Numbered from the stretch's first letter, positions 32,698-42,765 are shown. The stretch: DNA of 54,482 nucleotides from Streptomyces rishiriensis (GCF_003112535.1 NZ_BEWA01000031.1:1-54482); one strand, 5' to 3'. Notes: generated from the sequence alone by a model not told the origin. Translations and numbers: made by a program.

Positions 32698-35600
32698 GTG
32701 CTGCGCATTCGAGTGCTCGGCCCCTTGGAAGCCGAGCTCGGGGGCAGAACGGTCGCGTTGGGCGCCCCGCGACAGCGGGCCGTTCTCGCGCTGCTGATCG
32801 CTGCCCGCAACAAGGTGGTGTCCGTCGACCGCATGACGCACGAGCTGTGGCAGGGGGCGCCACCCGGCAAGGCGACCGTGTCCTTGCACGCCTATGTGTC
32901 GAACCTGCGCCGACTGCTCGAACCCGAGCGGCCACCCCGAACTCCGGCCTCCCTCCTGGTCACCACACCTCCGGGCTACGCACTGCGACTGTCCCAGGAC
33001 GCGGTGGACGCCTGGCGCTTCGAGGCCCGGGTGAGCCGCGCGCGTACGGCACCGGCCGCGCAGGCGCGGGACATGCTCGGTGAGGCGCTGGGCTGGTGGC
33101 ACGGGCCCGCCTTCCACGGATACTCGGACGAGACCTGGGCGGAGCTCGAAGTCGTACGCCTGAACGCCCTGTTCGCCGAGGCTCGGGAATTGGCCGTCGC
33201 AGCCGATTTGCGCACCGGGCACACGTCCGAGGCGACCGCGGCGGCCGAAGCCCTGGTGCGGGAGGGCCCGTTGCGGGAGGAGGGATGGCGTCTGCTCGCC
33301 CTCAGTCATTGGGCCGCGGGCCGGCAGAGCGACGCCCTGTCCTCGTTGCGCCGCGCCAAGGCCGTACTCCGCGACGAGCTCGGCTGCGACCCCTCATCGG
33401 CCCTGGAAGAACTGGAGCATGCGGTCCTCACCCGGCGTCTCGAGGTACTGCACGCCGTCGCACCCCCACCACAGCCGCCGCCGGCCACCGCTCCGGTCGG
33501 TGTGCACGGCAGCGGACCCGGCCTCTTCGTAGGGCGGAAGGGGGAACTGCATGCCCTGTCCGCCGCCACCAGGGCAGCCCGCCACCGCGGGGGCGTGGTG
33601 CTGGTCACCGGGGAGGCCGGCGCCGGAAAGTCCGCTCTCCTCAGCCGACTCGGCGACCGCCTGCGAGGCGAGGGCTGGAGGGTGGTGGTCGGCCGTTGCC
33701 CGGAGCTTGAGGGGGCTCCGCCGGCCTGGGCCTGGTCGGAGGCGCTGGGCGCGCTCGCACATGACATCCCCCCGGCTTTTCCCCGGCATCTGGCGGCCCT
33801 GCTGCACGATTCCGACGACACAGCGGCGGTGACACGCGACGAGGTGGCGGCCGGGCGCTTCCGCCTGCACGGCGCCGTGGCGGACTGGCTGCGTGATGCG
33901 GCCGCCCGGCAGCCGCTCGCCGTCCTCCTCGAAGACGTGCACCGTGCCGACGGGCAGACCCTCGCCCTGCTCGAAGCGGCGGCCGGGATCAGCGGCGTTC
34001 CGCTTCTCAGCGTCGTCAGCTATCGCCCGGCGGAGGCAGGGGAGAACCTGGTCAAGTCCCTGGCCCATCTCGCTCCTCTGGTTCCGCACCGTATTGCACT
34101 CACCGGCCTGTCGTCACAGGACGTCGCCACAGTGGTCCGCGCCGTCTGCGCGACCCCGGTGGACGACGTCACGGTTGCAGCGCTCGCCGAACGCACCGGC
34201 GGCAATCCCTTCTACGTCTGGGAGAGCGCTCGTCTGCTGGCCAGCGAAGGCGCCCTGGTGGCCGTGTCGGAAGTCCCGCAAGGCGTCCGGGACGTTCTGC
34301 GCAGGCGTCTGGCCCTGCTTCCGCCGCAGGCGCGCTCGGCAGTACAACTCGTGGCCGTGGCCGGGCTGGAGGCCGACGTCGCGCTCTTGACGGGTGCCGC
34401 CGACGTGGACGAGGAGACCCTGCTCGCGGGCCTCGACGCCGCCGTGGCCGCAGACCTGCTGAGTGAACCCGGTCCCGGACGGGTCCGTTTCGTGCACGCG
34501 CTGGTCCGCGACACCGTGTACACCGATCTGTCCGGCATCCGCCGTTCCCGCCTGCACGACCGTATCGCTCGACGACTGCGCCGACACCGTCCCGACGACT
34601 TCGCCGCCCTGGCGCACCACTTCGCCCGCTCGGGCAGGACCGCGAACGCCGCGGCGAGCGTCGACTACGCGCTGCGCGCCGCCGAAACGGCCGAACGGCG
34701 GTACGCCCACGACGTGGCCGTCGACCTGATCCAGCAGGCCGTGGAAACGTACACGGCGGCGACCCCCGCTGCCGACGTCGACCCGGAACACACGGTCGGC
34801 CTGCTGGTGCGGCTGCTGGGGGCACAGGTGCGCTGCGGCGCCACCGACGCGGCCCGGCGCACCCGCGAGCGGGCGACCGACCTGGCCGTACGGGCGGGCC
34901 GGGACGACCTGGTCGCGTCGGTCTACGGGGCGTGGACCGAACCCTCGCCCTGGCGCAGTCGCCTGGAGGGCTTCTACGACCGGGCGGCGCTGGCGCGGCT
35001 TGAACGGCTCGCCCGTGACCACACGCTTGACGATCCGACGCGTGCACGGGTGCTGCAGGTCCTGGTCGATGCGGTGGCCGCCGAAGACGCGCCGCGCGCC
35101 GTGGAGGCGGCACGCGCCCAGCTCGGGCTGGCGCGGGCCGTCGGCGAACCGCGCCTGCTGGCTTCCGCGTTGATGACCTCCGCCAAGCTGCTGCCGCACG
35201 AGGTGCAGGGCGGTGCCCGCACCCCGCTCATCGGCGAGTTGCGCGTGCTCGCCCGGCAGCACGACCTGCCCGCCTATCGCTGGGTGTGCGAGCACCTCGA
35301 CAGCATGACCGCCGCAACCCGCAACAATCCGGTCGCGGTACGCCGGCACACTGCCGAGGGCCTTCGACTGTCGCGCCGGTACCGGATGTTGTGGGCGGAG
35401 GGCATCAACCTCACCACGACGGCCATGCTGGCGGCCATCGCGGGACGCTTCGACGACGCAGAGGCCACCTACGCGCAGGCCGACGACGTGTTCCAACGCG
35501 TCGGGACGCGCTACGCGCAGGGGCCTCGTACGCTGGGTCTGTGGACGATCCGGCTCACGCAAGGGCGAGCAGCGGACATCGAGCCGGAGGTACGCGATCT

Positions 35601-36042
35601 GCATGCCGCCGTCGGCGCCCCCGTCGCCGTGGCTCACGCTCTGGTCCTTTCCCGTCTGGGCCGGCTGGATGAGGCGCGCGCCGTTCCCTGCCCGCCGCGG
35701 CCGGTGACCGACCACCTCTACGGCGTCGAACTCGACTACCGCTGCGCGATCGCGGTCCTCCAGCGAGACGTGGACACGGCGGTCGGCCTGATCGCCGATG
35801 TGCTTCCCCTCAAGGAGCAGTTCGCCGGTACCGCCGGCGCCGCGTACGCTACCCGTCCCCTCGCTCACGCCCTGGCGGACCTGTACCGGCTCGTCGGCGA
35901 GAACCAGGCCGCCGCCGACGCCTACGCCCTGGCAGAACGTGTCGCGTCGACCTGGAGCGCACCCCACCACGCGACTGCCGCCCGCCGGGCCGCCGCGGAA
36001 CTGTCCACGCACTCGGCCCGTCGGCGGACGTTCACGACGTGA
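32698..36042 (+). CDS. SARP/AfsR-type regulator with BTAD, AAA and TPR-like regions
   Basis: A 1114-aa cytosolic regulator. Residues 1-95 are an OmpR-like winged helix (LRIRVLGPLEAELGG, VSLHAYVSNLRRLLEPE), and 100-245 the bacterial transcriptional activation domain (RAKAVLRDELGCDPSSALEE). A STAND-type ATPase follows, with Walker A GEAGAGKS near 305-312 and Walker B LLEDVHRADGQT near 406. The rest is alpha-helical repeat sequence. There is no C-terminal LuxR helix-turn-helix, unlike many large relatives, so DNA binding rests on the N-terminus. The start is GTG at 32698. No antibiotic cluster is in view; nearby targets are the divergent hemerythrin/split-barrel genes and its own gene. Confidence 0.9.
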   Translation: MLRIRVLGPLEAELGGRTVALGAPRQRAVLALLIAARNKVVSVDRMTHELWQGAPPGKATVSLHAYVSNLRRLLEPERPPRTPASLLVTTPPGYALRLSQDAVDAWRFEARVSRARTAPAAQARDMLGEALGWWHGPAFHGYSDETWAELEVVRLNALFAEARELAVAADLRTGHTSEATAAAEALVREGPLREEGWRLLALSHWAAGRQSDALSSLRRAKAVLRDELGCDPSSALEELEHAVLTRRLEVLHAVAPPPQPPPATAPVGVHGSGPGLFVGRKGELHALSAATRAARHRGGVVLVTGEAGAGKSALLSRLGDRLRGEGWRVVVGRCPELEGAPPAWAWSEALGALAHDIPPAFPRHLAALLHDSDDTAAVTRDEVAAGRFRLHGAVADWLRDAAARQPLAVLLEDVHRADGQTLALLEAAAGISGVPLLSVVSYRPAEAGENLVKSLAHLAPLVPHRIALTGLSSQDVATVVRAVCATPVDDVTVAALAERTGGNPFYVWESARLLASEGALVAVSEVPQGVRDVLRRRLALLPPQARSAVQLVAVAGLEADVALLTGAADVDEETLLAGLDAAVAADLLSEPGPGRVRFVHALVRDTVYTDLSGIRRSRLHDRIARRLRRHRPDDFAALAHHFARSGRTANAAASVDYALRAAETAERRYAHDVAVDLIQQAVETYTAATPAADVDPEHTVGLLVRLLGAQVRCGATDAARRTRERATDLAVRAGRDDLVASVYGAWTEPSPWRSRLEGFYDRAALARLERLARDHTLDDPTRARVLQVLVDAVAAEDAPRAVEAARAQLGLARAVGEPRLLASALMTSAKLLPHEVQGGARTPLIGELRVLARQHDLPAYRWVCEHLDSMTAATRNNPVAVRRHTAEGLRLSRRYRMLWAEGINLTTTAMLAAIAGRFDDAEATYAQADDVFQRVGTRYAQGPRTLGLWTIRLTQGRAADIEPEVRDLHAAVGAPVAVAHALVLSRLGRLDEARAVPCPPRPVTDHLYGVELDYRCAIAVLQRDVDTAVGLIADVLPLKEQFAGTAGAAYATRPLAHALADLYRLVGENQAAADAYALAERVASTWSAPHHATAARRAAAELSTHSARRRTFTT

Positions 36043-36140
36043 CGCTCGCTCCCCGGCTCGGCCCCGCACACCACGCGGGCGAACTGGTCCGCAGCCTGCC
36101 ACCACGTTGCGGCCCTTGCAGGTCAGGCTCCGTCACGTCC

Positions 36141-36161
36141 GCCGGCCGTTCTTCGGCCGGC
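36141..36161 (+). terminator. Terminator-like hairpin after the SARP gene
   Basis: An 8-bp perfect stem (36141-36148 with 36154-36161) with loop TTCTT, 99 bp after the SARP stop. No clear U-run follows. Confidence 0.6.
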
Positions 36162-36273
36162 CGGTGGAACCAGGTGGTCTTGCGGTCTTGTTGTCGCAGC
36201 CGAGTGTCTTCGCGATCGGGCGGCGCGCCGTCGACGCGTAGTTGTGGCGGCCCGGGGGGGTAGCGTCCTCGAC

Positions 36274-37035
36274 ATGGACATTCGCACCACCGTTGAGCGC
36301 GCTCAACGACTCAAGCAGCTGCACGCCGAGTACCAGCCGCTCGTGCTGCCGACCGTATGGGACGTCTGGTCCGCGCGGACGGCAGCCGGCGCCGGATTCC
36401 CCGCGCTCACCATCGGCAGCCATCCGCTCGCCGACTCCCGTGGCGCCGACGACCACGAGGGGCAGACCTTCGAGGAGGTACTCGCCGCCGTCAGGCCCAT
36501 CATCGCGGCGGTCGACGTTCCCGTCTCCGTCGACCTGGAGGCCGGCTACGGACAAGAACCCGTGGACCTCATCGCCGGACTCACCGAGGTCGGCGGTGTC
36601 GGCCTCAACATCGAGGACACCGTCCACTCGGACGGCGGACGCGTGCGCACCACGCAGGAACACGCAGACTACGTCGCCGGCCTGCGCGCAGCGGCTGACG
36701 ACGCCGGGATCCCGGTGTGGGTCAACGGGCGCACCGACCTCTTCCTCCACGCTGAGGATGCCTCCGCCGTCCTCGACGAGGCGATCGAGCGACTGCGTGC
36801 CCTGGAGCGGGCCGGTGCCGACAGTGTCTACCCGGTGGGCATTCAGGACGACGACGACCTGCTGACCGCGGTGACCGGCGCCGTCGCCGTCCCCGTGAAC
36901 TCCACGGCGCATCCCGTCAAGCACGACCTTGAGCGCTTCCGCCGCCTCGGCGTCGGCCGGATCACCTACGGCCCGCTGCTGCAATTCGCCTTGACGGACG
37001 CGATGAAGGGCATGCTCGGGCGGTGGGCTCCCTAG
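36274..37035 (+). CDS. Isocitrate lyase/PEP mutase superfamily protein
   Basis: A 253-aa TIM-barrel enzyme. It shows VLPTVWDVWSARTAAGAGF, the Asp/Glu strand SVDLEAGYGQ, GLNIEDTVHSDGG, and VWVNGRTDLFL, all typical of the small PEP-mutase-like members common in actinomycetes. The superfamily breaks or forms C-C or C-P bonds next to a carboxylate, using Mg2+. The lyase loop Cys (KKCGH) of isocitrate lyase is absent, so it is not that enzyme; the exact reaction is unknown. ATG at 36274 is preceded by a short weak ribosome site. It is transcribed alone, towards the GH32 gene. Confidence 0.88.
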   Translation: MDIRTTVERAQRLKQLHAEYQPLVLPTVWDVWSARTAAGAGFPALTIGSHPLADSRGADDHEGQTFEEVLAAVRPIIAAVDVPVSVDLEAGYGQEPVDLIAGLTEVGGVGLNIEDTVHSDGGRVRTTQEHADYVAGLRAAADDAGIPVWVNGRTDLFLHAEDASAVLDEAIERLRALERAGADSVYPVGIQDDDDLLTAVTGAVAVPVNSTAHPVKHDLERFRRLGVGRITYGPLLQFALTDAMKGMLGRWAP

Positions 37036-37053
37036 GATCTGTCGTTTGGACCA

Positions 37054-37069
37054 CCCCGCGGACGCGGGG
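37054..37069. terminator. Terminator hairpin between convergent genes (first)
   Basis: CCCCGCG (37054-37060) pairs with 37063-37069 around a 2-nt loop, 18 bp after the PEP-mutase-like gene. Confidence 0.6.
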
Positions 37070-37104
37070 GGGGGTCCCCTCCTTTCCCCGCGTCCTCCGG
37101 GCGG

Positions 37105-37127
37105 GCAGCCCGGCGAGCACGGGCTGC
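37105..37127. terminator. Terminator hairpin between convergent genes (second)
   Basis: GCAGCCCG (37105-37112) pairs with 37120-37127 around a 7-nt loop. It lies 42 bp beyond the GH32 stop in that gene's direction and can serve both genes. Confidence 0.65.
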
Positions 37128-37168
37128 TTCACGGCGTGTGGTTCTGCGTGGTCCGGGGTGACGCGAGG

Positions 37169-39739
37169 TCAGTCACGGAAGGAATCGAGGTGCCAGACGC
37201 GGGCCTGGTCCAGCTTCACCGAGCCGTTCTCGGCGAAGACCTGCACGCCCTGGCTGGCGGGGTCGGGGAAGATCTGGTCGGTGATCACCGCATCGCCGCT
37301 GCCGCCGAAGACCTCGACGGACGACCAGTCGACAAGGATCCGCAGTCTCACCTTGCCGTCCTTCGCCTGCAACGGTGCTCGCTGGACGCCGGGGAAGGAG
37401 CTGCTGAAGTCCACGGCGCCGGAGTGGGTGCGGTCGACGTACAGCTCCTGGGTCGTGGTGTCGTAGCCGATGACGGTCTCCTCCCCTCCGGCGCCGGTAC
37501 GCACCTTCAGGCCGAAGCGGTCGGCGTCCTTGAGGGAGAAGGTGGCCTCGATGTCGAGTGCCTTTCCCTTGCTCGCGGGGCCGGTCAGGGGCTTTGCGGT
37601 GCTCTTGACGGTGACGCCGGCCGCCGTCGCCGGGCTCCCCCGACGCAGGGACTCCAGGCTGCTCACCGGCTTGCTGGTCAGCCGGATGTGGCCGTTGACG
37701 GTGCGCAGGGCCATTTCCCGGGGGATGCTCTGCGCGCCGCGCCAGGGGGAGGTGGGGATGGCGCCGCTGTAGTCCCAGTCGTTCATCCAGCCGATCATGT
37801 ACCGCTTGCCGCCCGGCGCGTTCTCCCAGGACACGGCCGCGTAGTAGTCCTTGCCGTAGTCGGCCCAGTCGGCGCGCTGTACGAGGGACCGGGCGGGCTT
37901 GTCGGCGGCGGTGAACTGGTCGGCCAGGACGTGGCCCCACCCGGCGGTATTCGCGTCGACAACCTGGATCTTCGCCTCCTTGCCGGCGTAGGGGCGCAGA
38001 TCGAAGGAGGCCCAGTCGAGGGTCTCGCTGTCGGAGCCGGTGGCGCTGCGGACGACCTGGCCGTCGACGAGCAGGTTGACGGACGTCTCCTGGGAGACGG
38101 GCCGGGCCTTGGTGTCGGAGAGCATGATGTGGTCGACGTTGAGGTGACCCCAGCCCCCGGTGTTGTCGTCGACGATCCTGATCTGCGCCTTCTTGCCGGC
38201 GAGGTCGCCGACGTCCCAGGAAGCCCAGGCGAGTGCCTCGGCGTCCTTGCCGGTGGCGCTGCGCACGACCCGGCCGTCGACGAGGAGTTCCAGGGCAGTG
38301 GGGTCGGGGGAGCCGGCGGGGTGGTCGCCGCCGCCGATGAGGAAGTTGATGTGGTTCTTGTCGATGGTGAATTCGGGTGAAGTGAGGGTGCCGGTGGTGT
38401 GGTCGCCGTCCAGGTAGGTATCGACCAGGCCGTCGCCCAGCCAGCCGGAGACCTCTTGCTGGTCGGGGAGGGTGCCGGTGGCAGGTGCGGCGCCGAAGGC
38501 GTCTCCGGTCGTCGTCCAGGCTCCGTAAGTGCCGCCTTCGAAGTCGGCGAGGACCGTGCCCGCGGGCGGGGGGCCCTGCTCCGGGACGGTTCCGGCCTCG
38601 TGCGGGTGCCGCCCGCCGCCGATCCTGAAGTTCAGATAGGGGCTGTCGACGGTGAACGCGGGCGAGGTGAGGCTGCCGGTGGCCCCGTCTCCGCTGTGGA
38701 AGCTGTTGGCGAGGCCCTTGCCGTCGAAGCCGTCGACGGTGCCCTGGCCGGCCAGTGTCCCGGCCGCCGGTCCGTCGCCGAACGCCGTGCCGGTGGTCGT
38801 CCACGTACCGAAGTCGCCGCCCTCGAAGTCCTGTACGACCGTTCCGGTGGGCGGAGTGTAGGCGCCCTTGTCCTCGGCCGTGAACCGCTCGCCGTCGAAG
38901 TCGCCGATGAAGTACTGAGCTGCCGAACCGCCCGCTATGCCACCGGGGTTGATGTTGACGACCAGGACCCACTTGATGTGGTGCGGATCCCCGTCGACCG
39001 CGAGGGGGAACAGGTCGGGGCATTCCCACACGCCGCCGGTCGCGCCGGCCGGCCCGAACTCGCTGAGCAGGTCCCAGTCCTTGAGATTTTTGGACGAGTA
39101 GAACCGCACCTTGTGCTCGGTGGACAGTGACACCGTCATCAGCCAGCTCTTGGTCGGTGCGTACCACTGGACCTTCGGGTCACGGAATTCCCTGGAACCG
39201 ACGTCGAGTACGGGATTGCCCTGGTACTTGCTCCAGGTGCGGCCGCGGTCGGTGCTGTAGGCAAGCGACTGGGCTTGTTTGCTGCCGTCGTTGTAGGCGC
39301 TGGTGTAGATCGCCACCATGGGCGGGTTCTTCTTCGTGCCGAACCCGGTGGTGTTGTTCGAGTCCACGACCGCACTGCCGGAGAACACCATCTCCTTGTC
39401 GTCGTGCGACAGGGCGAGCGGCAGCTCCTTCCAGTGCACGAGGTCCGTGCTCACCGCGTGCCCCCAGGACATGTCGCCCCACGCGTTGCCATCGGGGTTG
39501 TACTGGTAGAAGAGGTGATACTCCCCCTTGTAGTACAGGAGGCCGTTCGGATCGTTCATCCAGTTCTTCTCCGGGGTGAAGTGGAACTGGGGCCGGTAGA
39601 CCTCGGAGTGCGGCGGGGTGTCGGCAGCGGCGGCCCGAGGGGCCGGCGGAGCTGCGGACAGTACGCAGACGGTCGCCACCGCCGCCAACATCCGTGTGCG
39701 GGCATGCCGGGCATGCCGGGATGCACCTCCAGAGCTCAT
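37169..39739 (-). CDS. Secreted GH32 fructanase (levanase/inulinase type) with inserted modules
   Basis: An 856-aa exported enzyme that cuts beta-fructans. The signal peptide is at about 1-38. Catalytic residues: Asp63 in WMNDPNG (nucleophile), Asp187 in FRDPK (stabiliser) and Glu239 in WECPDLF (acid/base). The five-bladed propeller is interrupted at about 298-620 by extra modules. An A half of about 75 aa (DFEGGxxGxWTTTG to NFxIGGGxHP) occurs at 300-378 and 394-473, and a B half of about 60 aa (LLVDGxVVRSATG to GWGH) at 483-543 and 553-613. The propeller resumes with DYYAAVSWENAPGGKRYMIG, and the GH32 C-terminal beta-sandwich follows (VDWSSVEVFGG). It is transcribed alone, under a LacI-type operator. 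Confidence 0.93.
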   Translation of the reverse strand: MSSGGASRHARHARTRMLAAVATVCVLSAAPPAPRAAAADTPPHSEVYRPQFHFTPEKNWMNDPNGLLYYKGEYHLFYQYNPDGNAWGDMSWGHAVSTDLVHWKELPLALSHDDKEMVFSGSAVVDSNNTTGFGTKKNPPMVAIYTSAYNDGSKQAQSLAYSTDRGRTWSKYQGNPVLDVGSREFRDPKVQWYAPTKSWLMTVSLSTEHKVRFYSSKNLKDWDLLSEFGPAGATGGVWECPDLFPLAVDGDPHHIKWVLVVNINPGGIAGGSAAQYFIGDFDGERFTAEDKGAYTPPTGTVVQDFEGGDFGTWTTTGTAFGDGPAAGTLAGQGTVDGFDGKGLANSFHSGDGATGSLTSPAFTVDSPYLNFRIGGGRHPHEAGTVPEQGPPPAGTVLADFEGGTYGAWTTTGDAFGAAPATGTLPDQQEVSGWLGDGLVDTYLDGDHTTGTLTSPEFTIDKNHINFLIGGGDHPAGSPDPTALELLVDGRVVRSATGKDAEALAWASWDVGDLAGKKAQIRIVDDNTGGWGHLNVDHIMLSDTKARPVSQETSVNLLVDGQVVRSATGSDSETLDWASFDLRPYAGKEAKIQVVDANTAGWGHVLADQFTAADKPARSLVQRADWADYGKDYYAAVSWENAPGGKRYMIGWMNDWDYSGAIPTSPWRGAQSIPREMALRTVNGHIRLTSKPVSSLESLRRGSPATAAGVTVKSTAKPLTGPASKGKALDIEATFSLKDADRFGLKVRTGAGGEETVIGYDTTTQELYVDRTHSGAVDFSSSFPGVQRAPLQAKDGKVRLRILVDWSSVEVFGGSGDAVITDQIFPDPASQGVQVFAENGSVKLDQARVWHLDSFRD

Positions 39740-39850
39740 AGCGCCTCCTGTGCTGCGGCTCTTCGCGCAGCGGACCCTGCTGCCCGGCGCGAAAGCGAAC
39801 GGAAGTCGACGCCCTGCCGGGCGCCGACGTCCACGGCGTCCGACAAGGTG

Positions 39851-39880
39851 TGTCATCGTTGACTTATGTCAGCGATGACA
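39851..39880. promoter_or_regulatory. Double LacI-type operator upstream of the fructanase
   Basis: Two boxes of the form TGTCANCGNTGACA lie 16 bp apart: TGTCATCGTTGACT (39851) and TGTCAGCGATGACA (39867). Together they also make a near-perfect 13-bp inverted repeat. The central CG and palindrome are typical of LacI-family sites. It is 112 bp before the GH32 start; no LacI gene is in the window. From 39881 to 39987 nothing else is seen. Confidence 0.65.
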
Positions 39881-39987
39881 TCGAGTGGCCCTGATGATGG
39901 GGGCAATCCGACCAGGGCGTCAACAGCTCTGACGCCATGTCACCGCTGCGCGGCTGCTCGCCGGGTCAGGCGAGATGATCAGTGACC

Positions 39988-40596
39988 TCAGCGGCTCCGA
40001 CCACGCCCGGCCAGTGTGAGGGCTTCCGGTCCCGCGAGGGCGTAGAGCCCCGTGCCGACCACCGTGAGGCACAGTGCCGTCCAGGTCGCCGCAGGCGTGC
40101 CGGTCGGCAGCAGCATCCAGGTCGCCACCTTCACGGGCACGCTGGTCTCCGAGGCCGGAGCGAGGAACGCGAATGCGAACCAGGTGAAGGGGAACGCCCA
40201 GGCGTGCCGCCCGCCCGCGACCGCCGCGCCGAGGGCGGCCAGCCCCGCCAGTCCCGCGCAGTCCCGGACGACGAACGCGGTCGTGGCCAGGTCCTGGCCC
40301 ACCGCCTGCACGGTCAGGAGCACGGCGCCGACGATCGCGCCGTCGAGCAGCACGTGCGCCGCTCTGCGGGGCGCCCAGCGGATCGCGGCACCGCGGTCCA
40401 GGTCGACGTCCTGCCCACCGAGTCCGATCGAGAGGGCCATGGCGCCCGCGGTGAGGACGACCGCGGGCAGTTGCGTCCCACCGGGCGCGGCGCTGCCGTC
40501 CCGACTGAGCGCCCACACGGCAACGGCGCTGATCAGCACCGCGGCGAGCGACGCGGGCGCCTGACGCGAGCGTGCGTACAGCATCAGCCATCTCAC
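39988..40596 (-). CDS. Integral membrane protein, possibly ABC-exporter subunit
   Basis: A 202-aa protein with about six hydrophobic segments: ASLAAVLISAVAVWALS, LPAVVLTAGAMALSIGLGG, AAHVLLDGAIVGAVLLTV, CAGLAGLAALGAAVAGG, WAFPFTWFAFAFLAP and ALCLTVVGTGLYALAG. The GTG start overlaps the stop of the preceding (broken) membrane-protein gene by 4 nt, so they were one transcript. The function was probably tied to that partner, so it may now be useless. There is no ATPase gene next to it. Confidence 0.65.
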   Translation of the reverse strand: MRWLMLYARSRQAPASLAAVLISAVAVWALSRDGSAAPGGTQLPAVVLTAGAMALSIGLGGQDVDLDRGAAIRWAPRRAAHVLLDGAIVGAVLLTVQAVGQDLATTAFVVRDCAGLAGLAALGAAVAGGRHAWAFPFTWFAFAFLAPASETSVPVKVATWMLLPTGTPAATWTALCLTVVGTGLYALAGPEALTLAGRGRSR

Positions 40597-41902
40597 CGGG
40601 ACGGACCGCCTTTGAGCGCCACGAACGCGTCGCCCTCGCAGGAGAGAGCGGCGGCGCGCATCGCGTCGATGCGTTCGAGCTGTCGTGCCCGTGGCAGCGC
40701 CATGAGCTCCACCCACACCGGGCGGACCCTGGCGACGACGGCGCGGTTCAACGCTGCCGACCCGGTGCCGGGCAGCGGGTCGAGATCCCCCAGCACCCAG
40801 CCCGCCGCGACGGTCTGCGCGAACTGGTCGTCTCCGAACGTGCTCCAGCCGACGGGACTGCATCCCGGCACCATGCCCTGGGCGATCAGAGCCCTGGTCA
40901 TCTCCTCGCCCTTCGCGGCGGCGAACATGTCGTCGTCGAAGTCGAAGAGCACGGTCGTGCGGGACCACCGGGGCGTGGCGCCGTCCGACAGCATGGCGGT
41001 GTTCTCCCGGACCGTCTCCGGCGCCCGGCCGTCCAGCGCGCCGTGCAGCAGACGCAGGGCCTCCTTGCCGGGGCCCGCCAGGCCGGCGAGTCGCGCCTGC
41101 TGCGTCCTGCTCACGCAGACGGCGCCGTCGCACACCGGCTTCGCGGCGGCCTCGTCGACGACGAACATCCGGCGCGGGTCGGAGGGCAGGACGAGCAGGG
41201 CGAGCGCCGCGCCCGCCAGGACGGGCGCCAGTGCCAGCAGCCGGGTGCGCAGGGTCGCGGCGACCAGCAGCGCGAAACCGGTCGACGCCACGCCCAGCAT
41301 CCAGATCGACTGCCCGAGGTGCACGGAGGCGGAGAGGGTGACGAGCGCGTTCGGTACCTTTTCCACGGCCGGCGACAGCAGGACGAGCCGGTTCGGCTCC
41401 GCGCCGGGGGCCCCGGGCATCGGGGCGGTCTCCGTCCGGGCCAGGACGGCCGTGAAGACGAAGGCGCCCATGGCGAGCGCGGGCGGGGTGAGCACGGAAG
41501 GCAGGGCTCGCGCGGCCCCCATGCCCAGCACGGCCCCCGCGACGAGGGCGAGTACGCCCACCAGCGAGATGGGCAGCCACCCGAGGTGGGTGTACCCGGC
41601 GTGGGCGAACACCTGGACCGCGCCCACCAGGATCAGCAACACGAACGCCGCGACCAGGGCGCCCGCCGTCGTGCCCGCCAGCGTGGCCGCGCGGTGCCAG
41701 GGGGACGCGGTGTGCTCGTCAGCAGATCGGAGATCTTCGAGCGGTGCTCGCGCAGGCCCTGCAGTGCTCCGAGTCCTACGGCGAGCGGCCACAGGTAGAA
41801 GAGCAGAGTGCGGGTCCACAGGGCCATGGACGTCCACTGGCCCGTCCACGCCGTGGTGGTGTCCGACCACGTGCTGTCCGCCACCGCCACGATGCCGCGC
41901 GG
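40593..41902 (-). pseudogene. Broken ABC-2-like membrane protein gene
   Basis: The 5' end is missing: homology begins abruptly at about 41902 inside GIVAVADSTWSDTTTAWTGQ, continues MALWTRTLLFYLWPLAVGLG and HRSKISDLLTSTPRPP, then loses frame. It resumes in another frame as WHRAATLAGTTAGALVAAF and runs to the stop at 40593. The frame change falls at a G-run (41700-41704 on the plus strand) and needs only one missing base. The surviving part has several membrane segments and a soluble loop with LLHGALDGRAPETVREN. Its left partner is the 202-aa membrane protein. Confidence 0.7.
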
Positions 41903-42127
<225 letters not shown>

Positions 42128-42686
42128 CGGAAGGCGGCGAAGTCGAGCTGACGCGGGTAGGCCGACCAGCCCGCGATGATCACCTTCGGGCGGTGCTCCT
42201 TGGCGAGCTGCTCGACCTCGTCCATGTCGACCAGACCGGAGTCGTCGACGTGGTAGGGAACCACGTCGAACTGCTTGCCGGAGAAGTTGATGCGCATGCC
42301 GTGGGTGAGGTGGCCGCCGTGGGCCAGATCCAGGCCGAGGACGGTGTCGCCGGCTGGGCCAGGGCGAACAGCGCGGCCTGGTTCGCCGAGGCGCCGGAGT
42401 GCGGCTGGACGTTGGCGTACTCGGCGCCGAAGAGGTCCTTGAGGCGGTCGACGGCGATCTGTTCGGTGACGTCGACGTGCTCGCGGCCGCCGTAGTAGCG
42501 GCGGCCGGGGTAGCCCTCGGCGTAGTTGTCGGTCAGGACCGTGCCCTGGGCCTCCATGACCGCCACCGGAGCGAAGTTCTCCGAGGCGATCATCTCCAGG
42601 GTGGACTGCTGGCGCTTCAGCTCGGCGTCGACGGCGGCGGCGACCTCGGGGTCGAGATCGTGCAGGGACTGGTTGAGCAGGGTCAT
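42128..42686 (-). pseudogene. glyA: 5' part of serine hydroxymethyltransferase gene, frameshifted
   Basis: The start ATG at 42686 opens MTLLNQSLHDLDPEVAAAVD, then LEMIASENFAP, NYAEGYPGRRYYGG and NVQPHSGASANQAALFALAQP. The frame slips near 42350 (one base short in GCCGGC where GCCCGGC is expected) and resumes as GMRINFSGKQFDVVPY to GWSAYPRQLDFAAFR. There it joins sdaA sequence at about 42127. The PLP-lysine half is missing, so no enzyme can be made. It lies 79 bp after the Rieske gene and was part of its operon: it would have made serine from glycine plus a one-carbon unit. Confidence 0.85.
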
Positions 42687-42765
42687 CAGCGGTCTCCTGT
42701 GAGGGTACCGGAGGGAGGAGGGAGAGCGGCGGCGGGCGGGCGGGGGTCCGAGGGTCGGGGCCGGG

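Noticed and set aside
32698..36042. The SARP gene as pathway regulator of a local antibiotic cluster
   Set aside because: No polyketide, peptide synthetase, terpene or RiPP genes lie in the window; the orphan ATP-grasp gene alone is not enough.
34114..36105. Long minus-strand frame inside the SARP gene
   Set aside because: Antisense of a clearly coding STAND/TPR region; low-complexity translation.
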